Below, one piece after another: positions 38,986 to 46,447 of a stretch of DNA of 64,000 bases. The stretch lies in contig NC_015388.1 of assembly GCF_000195295.1 (NCBI RefSeq), forward strand, positions 2,666,001 to 2,730,000, given 5' to 3'. Source of the stretch: Desulfobacca acetoxidans DSM 11109 (GTDB lineage: Bacteria; Desulfobacterota; Desulfobaccia; Desulfobaccales; Desulfobaccaceae). The position numbers and the translations under genes are program-made. Under the pieces are notes generated by a model that was not told the DNA's origin, searched no databases, and saw only the letters and a list, made by a program, of their open reading frames with translations. How positions within the stretch are numbered: the first letter of the stretch is position 1; each line of letters starts with the position of its first letter.

Positions 38986-41900
38986 ATGGCTTTCGAGGTA
39001 AACGAAAAAAATCTTGCCGCCCTGGAGCCGCTGTTCAACCCCTGGGAAGAACCCCTCCGTCACCGTCTGCCGAACCCCATGCCCGGCGGTCCGGCCATCA
39101 TCCAGCCGGGGCGGCGGCCGAGCAAATGTTCTCTGGTCCGCAGCATCCGGGCGGAAGTGGACGGCTGGCGCCAGGGCGGCTACGCCGGCGTCAGCCAAAC
39201 CTCCCGCACCCTGCTCACTTATTGGTTCAGTACCGAACACGAAATCCGCGATGAGGCCGGCAACGCCATCCCCTTCCGCTACCACTGGGCCCAACGGGAA
39301 GCCATTGAGACCATCATCTACCTCTATGAACTGCGAAATATCAAAAGCCTGGCGGAGATGATGACGGAATTCGGCGGCGGCAGCCTGAATGACCTGGCCC
39401 TGGGCCTCAACCCGGAGGAAGACCGCTGGCCCCGGAACTGCTGCAAGGTGGCCACCGGCGGCGGCAAGACCAAGGTGATGAGCCTGGCGATAGTCTGGAG
39501 CTACTTCCACCGCCTGTACGAACCGGGCTCCGACCTGGCCCGGCACTTTGTCATCATTGCCCCCAACCTGACGGTCTATGAACGCCTGAAAGATGATTTT
39601 GAAAACTGCGTCGTTTTTTATCACGACCCGCTGCTGCCGGAGGAATGGAAGTCTGATTTTCAGGTGCAGGTAGTACTGCAGGATGAGCCGGGCGGGGCCA
39701 GCACCGGCGGCGCCGTCTACCTGACCAATATCCACCGCCTGTATGAATCGCGGGTTAACGGCGGCGGCACAGAGGCCGAGGGCGTGGCCGCTATCTTCGG
39801 CCCGCCAGTGAAGCGGGCCCAGGCTCTGGACACCGGCGCGGCGCTGAGGGAACGGATCACTCGCCATCCCCGGCTGATGGTGCTCAATGATGAGGCCCAC
39901 CACCTGCATGACCCCGACCTGGCCTGGAACAAGGCCATCGAGGCGCTGCACCGCCAGAGCGTTAGCCGGGGCAACGGCGGCGTCTGTCTGCAACTGGACT
40001 TCACCGCCACCCCCAAGCATACCAACGGCGAGCTGTTCCACCATATCGTCTGCGACTTCCCCCTGGGTGAGGCAGTGGACGCCGGGATCGTCAAGGTGCC
40101 GGTCCTGGGTGAATCCGATGAACTTGTGGAGCGGGGCAATAAGCGAACCCCGGCCCGCCAACGCTACGCCAACCACCTGAATCTCGGCTACCAGCGTTAT
40201 GAAAAGACCTATGCGGAATGGAACCGAGTGCGCAAACCGATCCTGTTCGTCATGACCGAAGACGCCCAGGCCGCCAATGAAATTGCCGACTACCTGGACA
40301 GCGACACCTTCCCTCTCCTTAAAGGCCGGGTCCTCAACATCCACACCCGCCTGAAAGGCAAGGTGAAAACTGTCAAACGCGGCGGACGGGAAATCAAGGA
40401 ATTCGTCGAAAACGAGACCGCCATGAAACCGGATGACCTCCGGGCCTTGCGGGAGATGTCCCGGGAGTTGGACGCCAAAGACAGCAAGTTCCGCTGCGTG
40501 GTTTCCGTGATGATGCTCCGGGAGGGCTGGGACGTGCGCAACGTCACCACCATCGTACCTTTGCGCCCCTATTCCGCCAAGGCGGGGATTCTCCCGGAAC
40601 AGACCCTGGGCCGCGGCCTGCGCCGCATGTTCCCGGCCGCCGGCATCCCGGAAATGGTGACGGTGGTACACCATCCGGCGTTCCGTAAACTCTATGAGGA
40701 GGAGCTGGCCCAGGAGGGGGTGGATATCGGCTACCTGCCTATCCGGGAAGTCTTCAAACAGACGGTGACCATCTTTGTCGACCGCGCCAACAAGCCGGTG
40801 GCAGACCTGGAAATAGAACTCCCGCTCATCTCCGATGCCGTGGAAACCATTGCCGAGCTCCAGGGCTTAACCTTTGCGGCGGTGCGGCGCTATTTCCAGG
40901 AGCGTTACAGCCCCCTGCCCGTCGGCCGGAGAAAAACAGGCCCGGTGGAGTACAAAGAACGCCATCTCTTCACCGATGAAGTCGTCGCCCGGATGCAGTT
41001 GGATGCCGGCCTCCTGACCAACGCCTGGTCGGCGGCAGGGTATTTCGCCCAGATGCTCGGCCGGGCCTGTCGTCTGAGCAACCCGCACCAGATATTGACG
41101 CCCCTCGTGGAGGAGTTCCTCGGCAAGGTGCTGTTCGAGCGCGAGGTGGACCTCTTTTCCGGAGAAGTGGACCACCGCATGCGGGAGGTCGACGTTATGG
41201 AGCACGTTCGGGCCACCTTTACCCCATTAATTCTGAGCCGCACGGTCAAGAAGAAAGAACGCCAGCGGATCAGCCGGGGACAGCGCCTTTCCACCTGGAA
41301 ACCATACCAGGCCAGCAGCACCGAAAAGCGTCCGGCGGTCACGGCGCGACGCACCATGTTCAACCTGGCGCCTTGCGAAAATGAATTTGAGCAGGAATTC
41401 GCCGATTTCTGCGACTTTGCCGATGATATCAGGGCCTTCGCCAAAAACGCCGGACCGCAAAAGCTGATGATTGACTATCTGAAACCCGACGGTCATCGCG
41501 CCCACTATATCCCCGACTTTTTTGTAGGTCTCAAAGAGGGCGATTACCTGCTAGTGGAACTGAAAGGCAAACAGGACAACCTGGTTCCCCTCAAAGCCAG
41601 AACGGCGGTGGAATGGTGCCGGGCGGCCTCCCAGGGAAAGGTCAGGTGGCGTTACCTTTATGTTCCCTACTACCTCTTTCAACAGAGTGCTCCGGCCACC
41701 CTGGAGGAACTGCGGCGCGCCTGCGAGCCCTCCCTCAAAACGCTGCTTGATGAAGAAAAATCGAGACAGGCCCGGCTCCCTTTGGAAGAGGCCACCGCCC
41801 AACAGGAAGCAGAAGACCGGTTTACCGCCGTCCTGCAGCAGGCGGGTATGTCGTCAGCACCCGCGGCGCTGGCAGATTCCCTGCGCCAGGCGGTCCATCT

Positions 41901-42411
41901 CCTGGATTATGCCGTACGGGCCGGAATGCAGGATCTCAGCCATGCGTTTCAACCGTTATTACGCCCGCTGGATGAATATGCCATAAAGCTCTTGGAAAAC
42001 CGCCTGCGGCCTTGCCTCCCGCCGGACACTGCCTCCCAATGGGCCTATTTCAGTCCATATCTCGAAGACCTGCCCAAAAAAGAACAGATGTTGTTATCCC
42101 GCTATCAGAAATATCTGCGCGGTTATCTGGTCTTTGGCCGTCCGATCTTCAAGGTCGGCCTGCTCCTCTATTGTATCGACTATGCCCAAGGGGGCGGCCA
42201 TCGAACCGGGGGTGTTTGGGCCGACGTAGAAAAATGCTTCGCCGACCAGGCCATGGCTGAACTCTTTACTATCCTCAAACCGGTAACGGCATTCCGCAAT
42301 ACCCGGGTAGCGCATGTGGAAACCAAACTGGACAACCCCGATGAGGCCTGGAAAGCTATGGTTGACTGGTGCCGCTGCCTGGGCCGAATGGCCGGTTTAA
42401 CGTATGGTTAA
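38986..42411 (+). CDS. res: Type III-like restriction endonuclease subunit (Res), helicase-nuclease with extra C-terminal domain
   Basis: 1141 residues. Superfamily 2 helicase core with Walker A Thr-Gly-Gly-Gly-Lys-Thr (157-162) and Asn-Asp-Glu-Ala-His-His (301-306) as motif II. A PD-(D/E)xK nuclease follows, with Pro843-Asp844 and Glu858-Leu-Lys860. It resembles the BPTD_3080-type restriction endonuclease family. Residues about 900-1141 form an additional helical domain whose end holds Phe-Arg1104-Asn-x4-His1110, an R-N-x4-H arrangement as in HEPN ribonuclease motifs. The partner Mod is upstream of the RAYT cassette. A ribosome site (GAGGAG) lies before the ATG. Expected role: ATP-dependent cleavage of unmethylated DNA. 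Confidence 0.85.
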   Translation: MAFEVNEKNLAALEPLFNPWEEPLRHRLPNPMPGGPAIIQPGRRPSKCSLVRSIRAEVDGWRQGGYAGVSQTSRTLLTYWFSTEHEIRDEAGNAIPFRYHWAQREAIETIIYLYELRNIKSLAEMMTEFGGGSLNDLALGLNPEEDRWPRNCCKVATGGGKTKVMSLAIVWSYFHRLYEPGSDLARHFVIIAPNLTVYERLKDDFENCVVFYHDPLLPEEWKSDFQVQVVLQDEPGGASTGGAVYLTNIHRLYESRVNGGGTEAEGVAAIFGPPVKRAQALDTGAALRERITRHPRLMVLNDEAHHLHDPDLAWNKAIEALHRQSVSRGNGGVCLQLDFTATPKHTNGELFHHIVCDFPLGEAVDAGIVKVPVLGESDELVERGNKRTPARQRYANHLNLGYQRYEKTYAEWNRVRKPILFVMTEDAQAANEIADYLDSDTFPLLKGRVLNIHTRLKGKVKTVKRGGREIKEFVENETAMKPDDLRALREMSRELDAKDSKFRCVVSVMMLREGWDVRNVTTIVPLRPYSAKAGILPEQTLGRGLRRMFPAAGIPEMVTVVHHPAFRKLYEEELAQEGVDIGYLPIREVFKQTVTIFVDRANKPVADLEIELPLISDAVETIAELQGLTFAAVRRYFQERYSPLPVGRRKTGPVEYKERHLFTDEVVARMQLDAGLLTNAWSAAGYFAQMLGRACRLSNPHQILTPLVEEFLGKVLFEREVDLFSGEVDHRMREVDVMEHVRATFTPLILSRTVKKKERQRISRGQRLSTWKPYQASSTEKRPAVTARRTMFNLAPCENEFEQEFADFCDFADDIRAFAKNAGPQKLMIDYLKPDGHRAHYIPDFFVGLKEGDYLLVELKGKQDNLVPLKARTAVEWCRAASQGKVRWRYLYVPYYLFQQSAPATLEELRRACEPSLKTLLDEEKSRQARLPLEEATAQQEAEDRFTAVLQQAGMSSAPAALADSLRQAVHLLDYAVRAGMQDLSHAFQPLLRPLDEYAIKLLENRLRPCLPPDTASQWAYFSPYLEDLPKKEQMLLSRYQKYLRGYLVFGRPIFKVGLLLYCIDYAQGGGHRTGGVWADVEKCFADQAMAELFTILKPVTAFRNTRVAHVETKLDNPDEAWKAMVDWCRCLGRMAGLTYG

Positions 42412-42805
42412 TAATGCCGCACCCCTGTGCAAAATTTGCACAGGCCGAAAATAGCGCAGGGCAGCAGCCCCTCTCCCCCCCTTTCCAGATCTTTGAACCC
42501 CATCTTGGATGTTGCAATACCACCATCTCAACCACCTGCCGCTGACCCGGCAGGATCGCCGATTCATGCATTGATAAATTATATTAATCGGTTGGTAATT
42601 CCATCCGGTTAGCCGGGCGTGCTGGCACAGGTGTTGCTTCGCAGTATTACAGGGCAGATACAAGATTCGCCCCTACAGCTAAAATCTACCTTTGGCGGCG
42701 AAGCAGGCGTCCTGCGGTTTATGCCATTTCGCCAGCAGAAAATATTGGCATGGATTATTACAGGGCGAATACAGGATTCGCCCCTACAGCTAAAAGGCGG
42801 CGTTG
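42412..42805 (+). repeat. Repeat-rich spacer between res and the small paralogues
   Basis: Holds two direct copies of an about 40-base unit (42645-42686 and 42756-42795), beginning TATTACAGGGC and containing the half-palindrome ATTCGCCCCTACAGCTAAAA. It also has GCACAGG/CAGGCGTCCTG-type palindrome fragments (42420-42445, 42625-42640, 42700-42720). The second direct copy ends at the ribosome site of the next gene. No coding region is apparent. Confidence 0.65.
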
Positions 42806-43153
42806 ATGGAAAGAAGTCTCAAGGATGCATCCCGAACCTGCCGAACCGATGATGAGATCGCCCAGGAAGAGATCGCCCGCACGAACGCCAGGTTGCGTCA
42901 TTTTCGGGGCATAGCTGTCACCGTGATGCATGACGCCCTTGAGATTTTAGAAGAAATCTGGGATTCCTGCCAAGATCCGCGTTCCTGGAAAGAAATCTTA
43001 GACGGGGTCCCGGAGCCGGCGGCCCGAACGCCGACGGGGGGATGGCCGGAATTTTACGAGAGACTTCATCTTCTCCGGGCATACATTGACTATGCCAAAA
43101 GACTCTGCGAAGGATCAATAGATCGACAGCATTCGGAACCGAAGGGAGGTTGA
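42806..43153 (+). CDS. Small helical protein A (paralogue of the next gene)
   Basis: 115 residues, mostly helical, with Gly-Gly-Trp-Pro-Glu-Phe-Tyr-Glu-Arg-Leu-His-Leu-Leu-Arg-Ala-Tyr-Ile-Asp-Tyr-Ala near residues 77-96. The neighbouring protein B has the same block in the same place, and both have an Ile-Trp-Asp/Asn after a leucine-rich helix, so they are paralogues. The ATG at 42806 has AGGCGG five bases upstream. I do not recognise the family. Position after res and 3 bases before gene B suggests a two-gene unit. Confidence 0.65.
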   Translation: MERSLKDASRTCRTDDEIAQEEIARTNARLRHFRGIAVTVMHDALEILEEIWDSCQDPRSWKEILDGVPEPAARTPTGGWPEFYERLHLLRAYIDYAKRLCEGSIDRQHSEPKGG

Positions 43154-43156
43154 ATA

Positions 43157-43459
43157 ATGCTCAGCAAACTTGAAGTCATCCCTGGAGGCAAACAACCTGA
43201 GAGCCATGAAGTTCTGTCCCCTGAAGAAGACTTGAGAACTTTTCACCTGGTTCTTGATAGCCTGCTGCGGGAGGCCCAGATGACCTGGGCGGACATCTGG
43301 AACGAGCTGATGGGTACCGTGACCAACGGCAGCATCATCCTATCCGACGCCCAGAAAGGGGCCAAACCCAAGTGCGGCTGGGCCGAATTCCTGGAAAAAC
43401 TCTGGCTGCTGAAACACTACCTTGATTATGCCAGGAAATTTGCCGCCAAAGACGCCTAA
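43157..43459 (+). CDS. Small helical protein B (paralogue of the previous gene)
   Basis: 100 residues. Cys-Gly-Trp-Ala-Glu-Phe-Leu-Glu-Lys-Leu-Trp-Leu-Leu-Lys-His-Tyr-Leu-Asp-Tyr-Ala lies at 72-91, aligning with protein A, and Thr-Trp-Ala-Asp-Ile-Trp-Asn-Glu-Leu matches A's Ile-Trp-Asp-Ser. The N-terminal 25 residues are not shared. GAAGGGAGG precedes the ATG. Function is unknown; a small complex of A and B is plausible. It may belong to the restriction locus or be an independent unit. Confidence 0.65.
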   Translation: MLSKLEVIPGGKQPESHEVLSPEEDLRTFHLVLDSLLREAQMTWADIWNELMGTVTNGSIILSDAQKGAKPKCGWAEFLEKLWLLKHYLDYARKFAAKDA

Positions 43460-43642
43460 TGGCAAATTTATGAGTCAGAACTGGCAACCACGGCACAATT
43501 ATCAGAACGCGCCTGGAGACTTCAATTGAAGGAGCGAATTTCGTCTTTGCCTTACAGCCTGCTGCGCCCTCTGATTTCTAACTAATGCACGCAGTATCAA
43601 AATCATACAAATTTTTTTATCATAAGGGGAGAGGTCGATTAG

Positions 43643-44902
43643 ATGACAGAACACAGCCATAACCATAATCCGTTCCACATCGCCCAACAGCAGATCAGGA
43701 CCTGTGCCGACATTCTGGGTCTGGAGCAGAGCGCCCGAGAGGTACTCCTGCGTCCCATGCGGGAATTTCACGTCAATTTCCCGGTTCGGATGGATGACGG
43801 GTCGATTAAGGTCTTCGAAGGTTACCGCGTCCAATATAACGATGCCAAGGGACCCACCAAGGGGGGGATTCGCTTCCACCCAGATGAGACCATTGATACC
43901 GTCCGGGCCCTAGCCGCCTGGATGACCTGGAAGTGCTCTCTGCTAGACCTGCCCCTCGGCGGCGGCAAGGGCGGAGTGGTATGCAATCCCAAGGAATTAT
44001 CCCTGCAGGAGCAGGAGCGCATCAGTCGGGCCTACATCAAGGCTATCGGCCAATTTATCAGTCCTACCAAAGACATACCGGCGCCCGACGTCTATACCAA
44101 CCCGCAGATCATGGCCTGGATGGTGGATGAGTACTCCTCGATGGTGGGCAACAACCAATTCGGGGTGATCACCGGCAAACCCCTGCCGCTGGGTGGCTCC
44201 CCCGGACGGTCCGACGCTACCGCCCGGGGCGGCATGTTCACCCTGCGCGAGGCGGCCCGGGAACTTGGTATCGACCTCAGCAAGGCCACTATGGCCATTC
44301 AGGGATATGGCAATGCCGGTTGTTATGCTGCCTCCCTGGCGGAATCGATGTTCGGCTGCAAAATTGTGGCCGTCTGCGATTCCAAGGGGGCGGTGGGCTG
44401 TAAAGATGGCATCTGCATCCCCAAACTGACGCAGCACAAGCAGGATACCCTGTCGGTCTGCCACTGCGAGGGCACCGAGGACGTCAGCAGCCAGTCGCTC
44501 ATGGAAATGGACGTGGACATCCTGGTGCTGGCCGCCCTGGAGGGAGTCCTGACGGCGAAGAATGCCGACCGGGTGAAGGCCAAGATCATTGTGGAACTGG
44601 CCAACGGCCCTACCACCCCGGAAGCGGACGAGATCCTGTACCGCAAAGGGATACACGTTATCCCTGATTTCCTCTGCAACGCCGGCGGAGTAACCGTCTC
44701 ATATTTCGAAATGGTACAAAATGCCTATATGTACTATTGGGATGAAAAAGAAGTTCATGAGAAGCTGGACACCAAAATGACCCGGGCCTATCATGAGGTC
44801 CTGGAGACCTCCAGAAAGTTTGTCATCAATATGCGTCAGGCCGCCTATGTGGTGGCGGTGGAGCGCGTGGTGGAAGCGATGCGGCTCCGGGGCTGGATTT
44901 AA
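43643..44902 (+). CDS. gdhA: Glutamate dehydrogenase (Glu/Leu/Phe/Val family)
   Basis: 419 residues. Active-site region Gly-Gly-Ile-Arg-Phe-His-Pro, with the catalytic lysines in Met-Thr-Trp-Lys-Cys and Gly-Gly-Gly-Lys-Gly-Gly, and the Rossmann motif Gly-Tyr-Gly-Asn-Ala-Gly. The usual Asn-Ala-Gly-Gly-Val-Thr-Val-Ser-Tyr-Phe-Glu block is near the C-terminus. Catalyses reversible oxidative deamination of glutamate to 2-oxoglutarate. GGGGAGAGG lies before the ATG. Monocistronic. Cofactor preference cannot be read with confidence. Confidence 0.93.
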   Translation: MTEHSHNHNPFHIAQQQIRTCADILGLEQSAREVLLRPMREFHVNFPVRMDDGSIKVFEGYRVQYNDAKGPTKGGIRFHPDETIDTVRALAAWMTWKCSLLDLPLGGGKGGVVCNPKELSLQEQERISRAYIKAIGQFISPTKDIPAPDVYTNPQIMAWMVDEYSSMVGNNQFGVITGKPLPLGGSPGRSDATARGGMFTLREAARELGIDLSKATMAIQGYGNAGCYAASLAESMFGCKIVAVCDSKGAVGCKDGICIPKLTQHKQDTLSVCHCEGTEDVSSQSLMEMDVDILVLAALEGVLTAKNADRVKAKIIVELANGPTTPEADEILYRKGIHVIPDFLCNAGGVTVSYFEMVQNAYMYYWDEKEVHEKLDTKMTRAYHEVLETSRKFVINMRQAAYVVAVERVVEAMRLRGWI

Positions 44903-44937
44903 TGCCGATTCGCAATCAAAATAGGGGCGCCCCTATC

Positions 44938-44965
44938 TGAGGGCGAATACAAGATTCGCCCCTAC
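44938..44965 (-). repeat. Single core palindrome after gdhA
   Basis: GAGGGCGAATACAAGATTCG followed by CCCCTAC, the reverse complement of the common core. It lies 35 bases after the gdhA stop. Confidence 0.7.
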
Positions 44966-45146
44966 GGGGGGAATCTAGACTTAGCGGCGAACCGGAATAA
45001 GTTCGGCGCCGGCGACCGATAATCATGGACTTATGATCAAAAACCTGATAGTAAGACACTAGATGGATCAGCCGACCTGGACACTCGGCTCTTAAGAGAG
45101 AAATTCGGCGCCGGATTGTCGATCTAAAATCTGCTGAACAACTTAT

Positions 45147-45440
45147 ACTAATTTAACATCAAAGTTAGAGTTTAGCACAAATGACTTAAAGATCGATTAA
45201 ATAAGGTGGAACAGGCTTCCAGCCTGTTCAATATTGCACAGGCGGGACGCCTGTGCCACCGATAGTTTTTTCGTAATACTTCAGCTATCTGAGATAATAA
45301 ATCAGGAACATGATTGACGGTGCCCACCCTACAGCACCGTAGCATCGACAGACCCGTCTGTAGGGGCGAATCTTGTATTCGCCCCAAACAACTGAAGTGT
45401 TACGTTTTTTCAATTACTCTATATTTGACATCAAATTAGT
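45147..45440. repeat. MITE-like element M1, copy interrupted by M2
   Basis: The reverse complement of 24826-24979 matches along its whole length with scattered changes, except that 133 bases (45272-45404) are inserted in a T-run. The ends read ACTAATTTAACATCAAAGTT and ...TTGACATCAAATTAGT. TA occurs at both outer borders (45146-45147, 45440-45441), compatible with a TA target duplication. Confidence 0.82.
45272..45404 (+). repeat. M2 element with terminal inverted repeats and target duplication
   Basis: 133 bases bounded by CGTAATACTTCAG (45272-45284) and CTGAAGTGTTACG (45392-45404), inverted repeats of 13 bases with one mismatch. Six T residues flank it on each side (45266-45271, 45405-45410), while the empty site at 24856-24860 has a single run of five. 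The core palindrome lies at 45360-45385. Confidence 0.85.
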
Positions 45441-45456
45441 ATTAGGTGTCAACCGG

Positions 45457-45510
45457 AAGGGGATGGTTTATTAAGGTAACCCGAGAAGAGTTACTTTCCA
45501 TCCCCTTTTT
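45457..45510 (+). terminator. Hairpin with T-run upstream of the SPFH gene
   Basis: AAGGGGATGG (45457-45466) pairs with CCATCCCCTT (45498-45507), and an inner stem GTAAC/GTTAC (45476-45480, 45490-45494) lies in the loop; Ts run to 45510. It could terminate read-through from upstream or act as an attenuator for the gene starting 52 bases later. Confidence 0.55.
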
Positions 45511-45561
45511 AACGTTACTTTTGCTGGCGGCCGTTGGGACGCGTAACGCACGAGGTGTTTT

Positions 45562-46410
45562 ATGACAAATTATGATGTCGAACGGGCTATGCGGATGATA
45601 ACTCAGAAAGGCCCCATGCGGTTGGTTCTGGTAATCGGGATTATCCTGCTGCTTTTCCTGTTGTCGCGTCCCTGGGTTCAGGTCGGGGCGGGGGAAAGAG
45701 GCGTGATTCTCAATTTTGGCGCGGTCCAGGATTACGTGCTGGGTGAAGGCTTACACTTCAGGATGCCTGTTGTTCAGACGATTGCCTTGATGGACGTCAA
45801 GGTGCAAAAATCTCTGACCAACGCCGCCGCCTCCTCCTCTGATCTTCAGGAAGTAAGTTCCGAAGTAGCGCTGAACTACCATATTATTCCTGATAAGGCA
45901 AACGTTGTCTACCAGACTATCGGCGTTTATTTTAAAGATCGCATCATAGACCCGGCAGTCCAGGAAGTGGTCAAGGCAGTAACGGCCAGGTATACCGCCG
46001 AGGAGTTGATCACCAAGCGTCCGGCCGTGAGCGAGGCCATGCGGACAACCCTGAGTGAGAGGCTCATGGAGCACAACATCGCCGTAGATGCCTTCTCCAT
46101 CGTCGGCTTCAGCTTTTCGAAGATATTTATGGAGGCTATTGAAGCCAAGCAGACGGCGGAACAGCTTGCCCTGAAGGCGCGCCGAGACCTGGAGAGGATC
46201 AAGATAGAAGCGGAACAGAAGATTACCGCAGCCACGGCGGAGGCAGAGTCTTTACGGCTGCAGAGAGCGAATATTTCGCCCGACCTGATAGAGCTCAGAA
46301 GGGTTGAGGCCAATCTCAGGGCAATAGAGAAATGGAATGGCATCCTGCCTCAGGTCACCGGCGGCGGCGCGGTGCCATTTATCGGCATCGGTGAAACCCC
46401 ACGGAAATAA
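45562..46410 (+). CDS. Prohibitin-family (SPFH) membrane protein
   Basis: 282 residues. One N-terminal membrane helix (about 20-38), then the SPFH domain beginning Val-Gly-Ala-Gly-Glu-Arg-Gly-Val-Ile-Leu-Asn-Phe-Gly and running to about 200. A coiled coil follows (Ala-Lys-Gln-Thr-Ala-Glu-Gln-Leu-Ala-Leu-Lys-Ala). Resembles prohibitin/HflC; such proteins form membrane rings that often regulate FtsH-type proteases. ftsH is in this window (53.2 kb) but not adjacent. The next gene starts 37 bases downstream, so they are probably one operon. Confidence 0.88.
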   Translation: MTNYDVERAMRMITQKGPMRLVLVIGIILLLFLLSRPWVQVGAGERGVILNFGAVQDYVLGEGLHFRMPVVQTIALMDVKVQKSLTNAAASSSDLQEVSSEVALNYHIIPDKANVVYQTIGVYFKDRIIDPAVQEVVKAVTARYTAEELITKRPAVSEAMRTTLSERLMEHNIAVDAFSIVGFSFSKIFMEAIEAKQTAEQLALKARRDLERIKIEAEQKITAATAEAESLRLQRANISPDLIELRRVEANLRAIEKWNGILPQVTGGGAVPFIGIGETPRK

Positions 46411-46447
46411 CCTCCGAACCTTTTCGTAAACCTCAAAAAGGTGCGCG

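Noticed and set aside
38833-40674. 613-codon minus-strand frame opposite res
   Set aside because: High-GC third-position shadow; composition is typical of antisense translation and the plus-strand helicase motifs are unambiguous.
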